From Luidia sarsii (Eukaryota > Echinodermata > Asteroidea > Paxillosida > Luidiidae): DNA of 64,000 nt. Every line of letters starts with the position of its first letter. Within the stretch, counting starts at the first letter, position 1. The stretch covers positions 11,548,536 through 11,612,535 of the forward strand of contig OX465112.1 in the NCBI GenBank assembly GCA_949987565.1. Reading direction: 5' to 3'. Shown in pieces: positions 57,538 through 64,000 of the stretch. The notes below the pieces were generated by a model that saw only the letters and a list, made by a program, of their open reading frames with translations, did not search any database and was not told where the DNA came from. Position numbers and translations under genes: made by a program.

Positions 57538-58726
57538 TACTCATACCGATAACATGCCTGCCTGCCTGCCTGCAGTAATGCCTGCATGCAGAAACGCCTT
57601 TTTGATCTTTACCTAGCCCCCTGGTGATCCTTCCTTGCACGTGGCTGTCAGAGATGGGTCCTTACAAGGCCATGGACAATTTAATTCTGCGTTTCCATCG
57701 GAGCATCTGAACCTAGTCTGGGTATACTGGCGCGTGGTGTGGCATTTCTGAGAGCACTAATCAAAGCTTTGCCATGATCGAGGTGGCATGTCCCTTGTCT
57801 GAAGGATGCTGTTGGAGGTCAGCTTTGAAAATGTAGGCAGTGGTTTGTGGAGTCTCGGAACAGGGATTGAAATCACGAGGGAAATGCTGACGTAATGGGT
57901 CAGTTTGACATTGGGGCAAATGGAGGTAATCGTACACGTGTCTTTCATTCGTAAAGGATGGTTCTTCCCAAGTATCGGTAGGACACTTAAAGATGGTTGC
58001 AGTTGTCTCGTTCGTCTTAAAAAAAAAAAAAAAATTACAGTAGAGTCATGACAAGTAGGACAATTGGAAATGGATGTAATTGTGTCTTGTCTTCATTCTG
58101 GTCCAGTCATGCTTGTTACCAGGACACACTATCAATTGTTTCCTCGTCCCTGCTCCCCCGCTGAAGACGGTCAGTAATTCAAAGCATGCCTTTCCCCTCC
58201 TTCCCCCACCCCTTCACCTTGGACATGACGTTGTACGCCTGGAGGTTGGAAGCCCGGTGACTCACAGATCCTGACATCTGTGTTCGGTGTTAGCTTGGAC
58301 TTGGGAGAGAGAGAGAAAGAGAGAGACAGAGAGAGAGATGGATGGGGAGGGGGATGTCTATTCTGCTAGAGGCTGGGGCCTGGGGGTTGTGGAATCACTG
58401 GGGATCAGGCGTGGCAGTGATGACCCTGGCGTTTTCTGGTGGGACTTGGAGAGTGTCCTTGAGAGTTTGGGTCAAGGGCTGGCTGCCAGGCATGAAAGTG
58501 CAAGGGGTCTGGGATGTGAGGACTGCATGGTGAGGTGAGGTTCCTTAGTAGCAATGCACTAGGAGCCAAAGCCCTTGAACCGCTTTGCCTTGGGACCTCT
58601 GAATATGGAGTGCCGTTGGTTTTACTATGTGACGGGGCCCTCTGAATCCGGGCACCACTATTGTCCAAGTTTTAAAGAAAGGCTCTTTTCAGCCTAGATC
58701 AAATCACTACGAAGTAGGAGCCAGTT

Positions 58727-59068
58727 AGTCCAGTGGAAACGCACCACTCGGTAAAATGTGACTCTGTGAAAAAGCCACATCCGGCCTTTGACGTAACATA
58801 ATGCATGCACTGTGCACAGTGTCTGCTTCGTGTTGCGTGCTGTACGTTGTACTGCACGTTGACCTAATCTATCTATAGTACATGTACCATGTATCCGGCT
58901 GACACTTGACCCTCATGAGCCGGTATGTTGCCTGCTCGGTTACTTTAACCATCGTCTCGGTTAAATTGACCATCTCAAAAGTCCAACTGGGAACGACGGT
59001 CAAAATTTACCATTAGAAATGTAAGCATCGTCTCGGTTAAATTTTAGTCCAGTGGAAACGCGGCTTTA
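58727..59068. mobile_element. TIR element with CCAGTGGAAACGC ends, second copy
   Basis: AGTCCAGTGGAAACGCACCA on the left; TTTAGTCCAGTGGAAACGCG on the right. It shares GTGCACAGTG and TTTAACCATCGTCTCGG words with 51672-52400 in reverse order. The matching ends are in the same orientation, so this may be a rearranged copy. Confidence 0.55.
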
Positions 59069-60557
59069 CTGGTGGAAGACAGCCAGCCAGTGGCTAACTA
59101 GATCCCCTCGACCTCTCTCCGGAAACACGAATAAGGACTATTTGGATATACTCATTTGGATGTTTTACCTCATGGATGTTTGATCTGTTCCTCACTGAAT
59201 GAAGCCTCCGCCCCTCATACACACACTAAACAAGTGGCCGTACTTTTTATAATTTTTTTTTTCAAATCAATTCAATCCAAAATACTTTTATGAATCCCCT
59301 AAAAGGCAATTACACTGGTGTAGGGACAGCTCATTAAAAACAGACATATAAATACAAGCAATTAATTATATCAAACCCTTAATTAATTAATTTAAGCGCT
59401 CATCGAATACAATTCAATTCATACAAACACTCATCAACTGTAATTCAATTAAAACAAGTCTAGTTCATAATTTTAAAAAGAAAAGTTGTTGAAATGTTTT
59501 ATCTAAAAGTGCAATAGCCACTTTTTTCTGCAGTTGTGTAGAGAGTAGTCCTAGGATTTGTGTGCACATCTGACTGCAATTGGGTCTTGTGTGGTCTTAC
59601 TCAGTCGGCTCTAGGTGTGTAGTCTTTCTCCGCCCTCAAGCTCCTAATCTGTGGCGCCCTCAGGCTCATTTGTCATACGCACACCCATCCTACATGTGGT
59701 ACCTGTCCCTGCCTCCATTCTTGCCCTGGGGCTAAGACATGTGGTGGCATGCCGGCTCAATAGAGCCAGCCCAGCCCAGCCCAGTCAATGTAGACCTGGC
59801 CCAGCCATCTACACTGCAACTAATCCAGGTCACAAACGCTAAGTTCATACGAGGGACTAACTTCGAGACTGAACTCCAATTGGGTCAGTCCGACTGATAA
59901 AAGTTGTCGTTCAGACACAATTTTTTTTTTTAGCACCATGGGACTAAATTTGAGGCTAACCCGATTGAGTTTAGCCTTCAAAATTAGTGGGTCTAGTCAC
60001 GCTCCCATCCCCTGGGGGTGTTCCTTTACGACCCCCCACCCACTGCGTTATTGTTTGGACAAGGCTTACCCAGTTCCCATCACACGCATCTGGTGTCGGA
60101 GGCCCCTAGCAGGTTGCGTAATCATCGCTGTCAGCAGTATCGTATGAACGTAAGGTGATTTTGAACTTTGCAGTCAGCTACTTGAAATCCCCGCTGAGAA
60201 AGACTAGTAACCACACACTGACACCGAAGCCAGTCCCTCGTCTGACACTCCGTATTTCCTGTGGAGTCAGGACTTTCGTCAAGGTGGGAAGAAACCAGAT
60301 AATGTAGGTTTTGGTCAGGTGTTTTGGTCAGGTAGCATGAAACCTTCAGTTTCAGATTCCAAATGGTTTCCTGGGTTCCATGTTTGTTTTGGTTTTCTTC
60401 AGACTGGTCTTTGGTTGTTTTCATACGCCAAGCTACACGTACACTGTAGACAAAGTCGATGTGGACACCAATTGCCACATGCCACATATCTGACCCAAAT
60501 GCTGATGCACAGGATGTGATGTGATGCCTAACAGTGATGATTACCTTTACTTTAGTG

Positions 60558-61015
60558 TTTCATTGATGTCATTGATGTCATTGATGTCATTGAAGTCATT
60601 GATGTCATTGTTATCATTGTTATCATTGTTGTCATTGTACTATAGTTATTACGGTGACATTGATGTGATGGATGTGATGTGATGCCTAACAGTGATGATT
60701 ACCTTTACTTTAATGTTTCATTGATGTCATTGTTGTCATTGATGTCATTGATGTCATTGATGTCATTGATGTCATTGATGCCATTGATGTAATTGATGCC
60801 ATTGATGTAATTGATGCCATTGATGTCATTGTACTATAGTTATTACGGTGACATTGATGTCATTGTTGTCATTGACATCATTGACGTCATTAATGTCATT
60901 GTTGTCATTGATGACATTGATGTCATTGTTTTCATTGATGTAATTGATGTAATTGATGTCATTGTTGTCATTGGCGTCCTTGGTATCGTTGTTGTCGTTG
61001 TACAGTAGTTATTAC
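60558..61015. repeat. ATTGATGTC 9-bp repeats with larger duplications
   Basis: Runs of ATTGATGTC/ATTGTTGTC are interrupted by a repeated block ending TATAGTTATTACGGTGACAT (about 60640, 60834, and a diverged form near 61007). ATGTGATGCCTAACAGTGAT recurs about 148 bp apart. Several frames stay open because the unit is 9 bp. Confidence 0.9.
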
Positions 61016-61173
61016 GGTTACATTGAGTAGCATTCCTAGTACGGCTTAAATTAGAAAATGTGGTTCTTGGCCGGAATTTCATTTGTTGTGATATCTTGAA
61101 GAAGGTGATTGCTGGATCTCAACAGACGTGAGCCAGCATATAGCGTGCACAGCAGGAAGGCAAAGCAAGCCAC

Positions 61174-61193
61174 CTCTCTCTCTCTCTCTCTCA
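61174..61193. repeat. (CT)n microsatellite
   Basis: About ten CT dinucleotides. Confidence 0.85.
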
Positions 61194-62564
61194 CCGGAGC
61201 TCTATAACACTCTTGCTGCGTACTCGTCTAGAAGCTGCCATAGGAAATGAAGTGTTTTCTAAAGCATTACCCACTGACAAGCCCAGAGGAAAGCCCCAAT
61301 TTGCGGGTGCACCCTTTCCCGGGCGTTTGCTTACCTACCTGTTGAGGGTTCTGATGGAAAAATCCATCTCTGGCTCTTTGTTATCCTTTTGTGCATTGTC
61401 GTTGCATGGCAGAGCCATGGTTGGCGGATGCAGATGCCGACGGAGGCTGGATAGAACTGCCAAGCCTTCAGAGTACAAAGATGGTCCCTTTACATCAGTG
61501 CATGAGCTATTTGTGGCCTATGTTTTTTTGGAGGGGTAGGGTGCCACACTTTCCAGTGTGCATACAACCTGATTGCCTTTCAAAACTCTTCACCCTCACT
61601 GCTTGTGCCACCTCCCCCGGCATTCAGAGGCAGCAGTCGTTCGTTTCACTGACATTTCGGTGACAGCCAGCAAGCCAGCAGAGCACGATGACATAGATTC
61701 AGGAGGGAGGTAAACGTGCGTAGATACAAGGGGGATAGAATACATGATGCTGTGACTTACAGAAGCTGCATTCACATGGAACTAGTGACTCTCTAATTTG
61801 ACAAACAATCCCAGATTAATCTATGCCGGGGAACTTTGAAAAGATGAAGAGTGTCCTATAACCAGCCCTGATAGTACACAGTCCTTACTGTCAAGGACTC
61901 AAAACCATGGAGCATCTGCATATACTGTAGCAAGTTCTCTAGAAATAGGTGAGATAGTGCGTCTTCCACTCAAAACCATGTTGGGAAGGGCAAGCCCTCA
62001 TTGAAATACATGGACATGCTCTCTAAGTTATACTTGTAAGTAATGTATCTGCAATTGAGGCAGTTGTACAGTTTTTGTACATGTGTGCAGTTTTCTATTG
62101 CTTGGGAGAACCTCTGTTCTACCGGTATGTGCTTGGCTTCAGATTTCCCACATGGCAGCAGGAAATGGAGTGGGCACCAGTGGCAGTGTGGGCACCAGCA
62201 GGAATGTGCCAGGGGAGGGCCTGGGGTTTATTTCTGACTTTTAGTTGGTTTGAAGCTATGTTTTTAGGACGGAATATTGACGAGTGATGACGTGTTTGTT
62301 TCCAGCTGTCCATTTCCTGTTGTGCTGAATGTTGGGAATATATGGGGGACGGGGGAAGGGGGAAAGGTAGGGTAGAAATGAGAGACCTATGAGCAGGCAA
62401 TGACTAGTCCATGCAGGCTCCTCTAGGGAGGATGCAGTATGTGGGGGTGTGTGACTAGATGAGAGCATGGCATGTCCCATGTCCATGTAGTTCATGGTGA
62501 AGAATACCATGGTTTACCTTTGTCAACCTCCTCCCTTCTCCTCATACTCCACTTTACTCTCCTA

Positions 62565-63320
62565 CCAGTTGGTAGGTGATGATTCTTTACTCTCCTACCA
62601 ATGCCCCTACAGTAGGTCATGATTCTTTACTCTCCTACCAATGCCCCTACAGTAGGTGATGATTCTTTACTCTCCTACCAATGCCCCTACAGTAGGTGAT
62701 GATTCTTTACTCTCCTGCCAATGCCCCTACAGTAGGTGATGATTCTTTACTCTCCTACCAATGCCCCTACAGTAGGTCATGATTCTTTACTCTCCTACCA
62801 ATGCCCCTACAGTAGGTGATGATTCTTTACTCTCCTACCAATGCCCCTACAGTAGGTGATGATTCTTTACTCGCCTACCAATGCCCCTACAGTAGGTGAT
62901 GATTCTTTACTCTCTTACCGATGCCCCTACAGTAGGTGATGATTCTTTACTCTCCTACCAATGCCCCTACAGTAGGCGATGATTCTTTACTCTCCTACCA
63001 ATGCTCCTACAGTAGGTCATGATTCTTTACTCTCCTACCAATGCCCCTACAGTAGGTAATGATTATTTACTCTCTTACCAATGCCCCTACAGTAGGTGAT
63101 GATTCTTCACTCTCATACCAATGCTCCTACAGTAGGTCATGATTCTTTACTCTCCTACCAATGCCCCTACAGTACATGTAGGTGATGATTCTTTACTCTC
63201 CTACCAATGCCCTACAGTAGGTCATGATTCTTTACTCTCATACCAATGCCCCTACAGTAGGTGATGATTCTTTACTCGCCTACCAATGCTCCTACAGTAG
63301 GTGATGATTATTTACTCCTA
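62565..63320. repeat. 40-bp minisatellite, about 19 units
   Basis: The unit GATTCTTTACTCTCCTACCA + ATGCCCCTACAGTAGGTGAT repeats with a strict 40-bp period to about 63170, where a unit gains a CATGTA insert and the period slips. Every unit contains a pyrimidine-rich stretch, CTACAG and then AGGTGATG, which resembles an acceptor followed by a donor. Confidence 0.95.
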
Positions 63321-63390
63321 CGGGGAGTGTGGTGAAATCAACCACTTCAATGGTAGATAAGACTTGAAGGTTTGCATGGTGAAAATACTA

Positions 63391-63800
63391 AGTGGAAGGT
63401 TTGTGGTGACACCATGTAGCACTTTTTTTCAAGAAGAAGTGTGGCTCTGAATAAAGCCGGTAGCTCAACGTTTCGGGTAGTGTGTACTCTGCCACTCGTC
63501 AGGAGACTGCTGGATTCCAACTATCGTCGGTGTTGATATGCCTGATGAAAGCGCTGGGGCGTGGAGAATCTTTCCCACCCAGTGCGGCCACTGGAATACT
63601 CACAACTCTACCTCATCCAGCAACTAGTTGCCTCCTGGGTCTCCTCTACCCCAGGCACCCACTCTCACACCGACACACTCCAGTGAACTTCCTCTTCTCG
63701 CCACGGTGGTCACACTTGGCGGGAAGATCCTGCACGCTACATGAATGTTGACATAGCCTGTGTCGACAACAGCCCTAGTGTCACCGCAAACCTTCCACCC
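63391..63800. mobile_element. TIR element with GGAAGGTTTGTGGTGACAC ends
   Basis: GTGGAAGGTTTGTGGTGACA (63392 on) is the inverse of GTGTCACCGCAAACCTTCCA (to about 63798). CACTTCAATGGTAG and CACTTCAATAGTAG lie outside the two ends. The same end sequence occurs at about 6737 and 10478. It contains the degenerate histone-type stem-loop at 63443-63458. Confidence 0.65.
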
Positions 63801-64000
63801 ACTTCAATAGTAGTTTGCTGGATGTGGCATTTAAACTGACTTAAAGCATCAGTCCAGCACTCGTACATTTCTGTATTGCCAAGTAGCATTCTCCCAACTC
63901 ATCACAGTCTTGCTATGAAGGAAGGACCAAGGACCACTTTAACTGAGAAGCTTAAGTATCAGAATTTACTGGTCGCACACAAACTGCCTCACAAATACAA

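Larger units (their letters stand above)
57161..64000. other. Region after NPM exon 8, no exon recognised
   Basis: The last NPM exon ends with a good donor, so this is at least partly intron. It holds the pogo-like MITE, a repeat at 58560-58720 (also at 11150-11300), a TIR element (58727-59068), ATTGATGTC repeats, the 40-bp array and a 63.4-63.8 kb repeat. I searched for lysine-rich or aromatic nucleophosmin C-terminal segments and saw none that I trust. Confidence 0.55.

Noticed and set aside
61213..61663. Possible C-terminal NPM exons at about 61.2-61.7 kb
   Set aside because: Frames of about 100 codons lack lysine-rich or acidic nucleoplasmin character, and their edges do not give matching splice phases.
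62565..63320. Possible CRISPR array with 40-bp period
   Set aside because: The whole unit is repeated with no variable spacer.

Overview
This window is animal nuclear DNA. It has two spliced genes with GT-AG introns, long repeat-filled introns, many satellites and several transposon families. The genes and repeat style (TACATG/TGTACA-rich DNA, many MITE-like elements, GGTACC/ACCGGT clusters) fit an invertebrate deuterostome such as an echinoderm, hemichordate or cephalochordate. That placement is an inference, and the species cannot be fixed from sequence alone.

Gene 1 lies on the minus strand from 35,878 down to 1,582 and runs off the left edge. It is the 5' part of an attractin/attractin-like gene. 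Thirteen exons could be phased by eye without a frame break (1,983 nt, 661 codons). They encode a signal peptide, an EGF domain, a CUB domain, two more EGF-like modules, six kelch repeats and the start of the PSI region. The C-type lectin, laminin-EGF, transmembrane and cytoplasmic parts must lie outside the window.

Gene 2 lies on the plus strand from 39,141 to at least 57,160. It is a nucleoplasmin/nucleophosmin-family histone chaperone. Eight coding exons (741 nt, 247 codons) join in frame: the beta-barrel core, a short acidic segment, a bipartite nuclear localisation signal, two long acidic tracts and a basic patch. No stop codon was reached, so terminal exons lie beyond 57.2 kb and were not recognised.

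The two genes are head to head. Their start codons are 3.26 kb apart, and the gap holds three copies of one MITE family plus a foldback element.

The remainder is introns rich in repeats. ATRN introns hold a CCCTT/CCTTT polypyrimidine satellite (about 2.0-2.6 kb), a 715-bp GA tract that forms the polypyrimidine tract of one acceptor (4.8-5.5 kb), a 55-bp minisatellite (13.7-14.1 kb), a 175-bp repeat (15.5-16.2 kb), a GGGCA satellite (23.0-23.5 kb), TGTACATG-rich DNA (24-30 kb), a poly-G block (28.7 kb) and an 81-bp minisatellite (31.4-31.8 kb). NPM introns hold a near-perfect 146-bp palindrome, a 2.65-kb hAT-like element with an 8-bp target duplication ending 56 bp before exon 2, a 69-bp and an 18-bp minisatellite on either side of exon 6, ATTGATGTC repeats and a 40-bp array. 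TTAA-flanked, TA-flanked and pogo-like MITEs are scattered through both genes. The many long ORFs over these arrays are by-products of repeat units whose length allows open frames.
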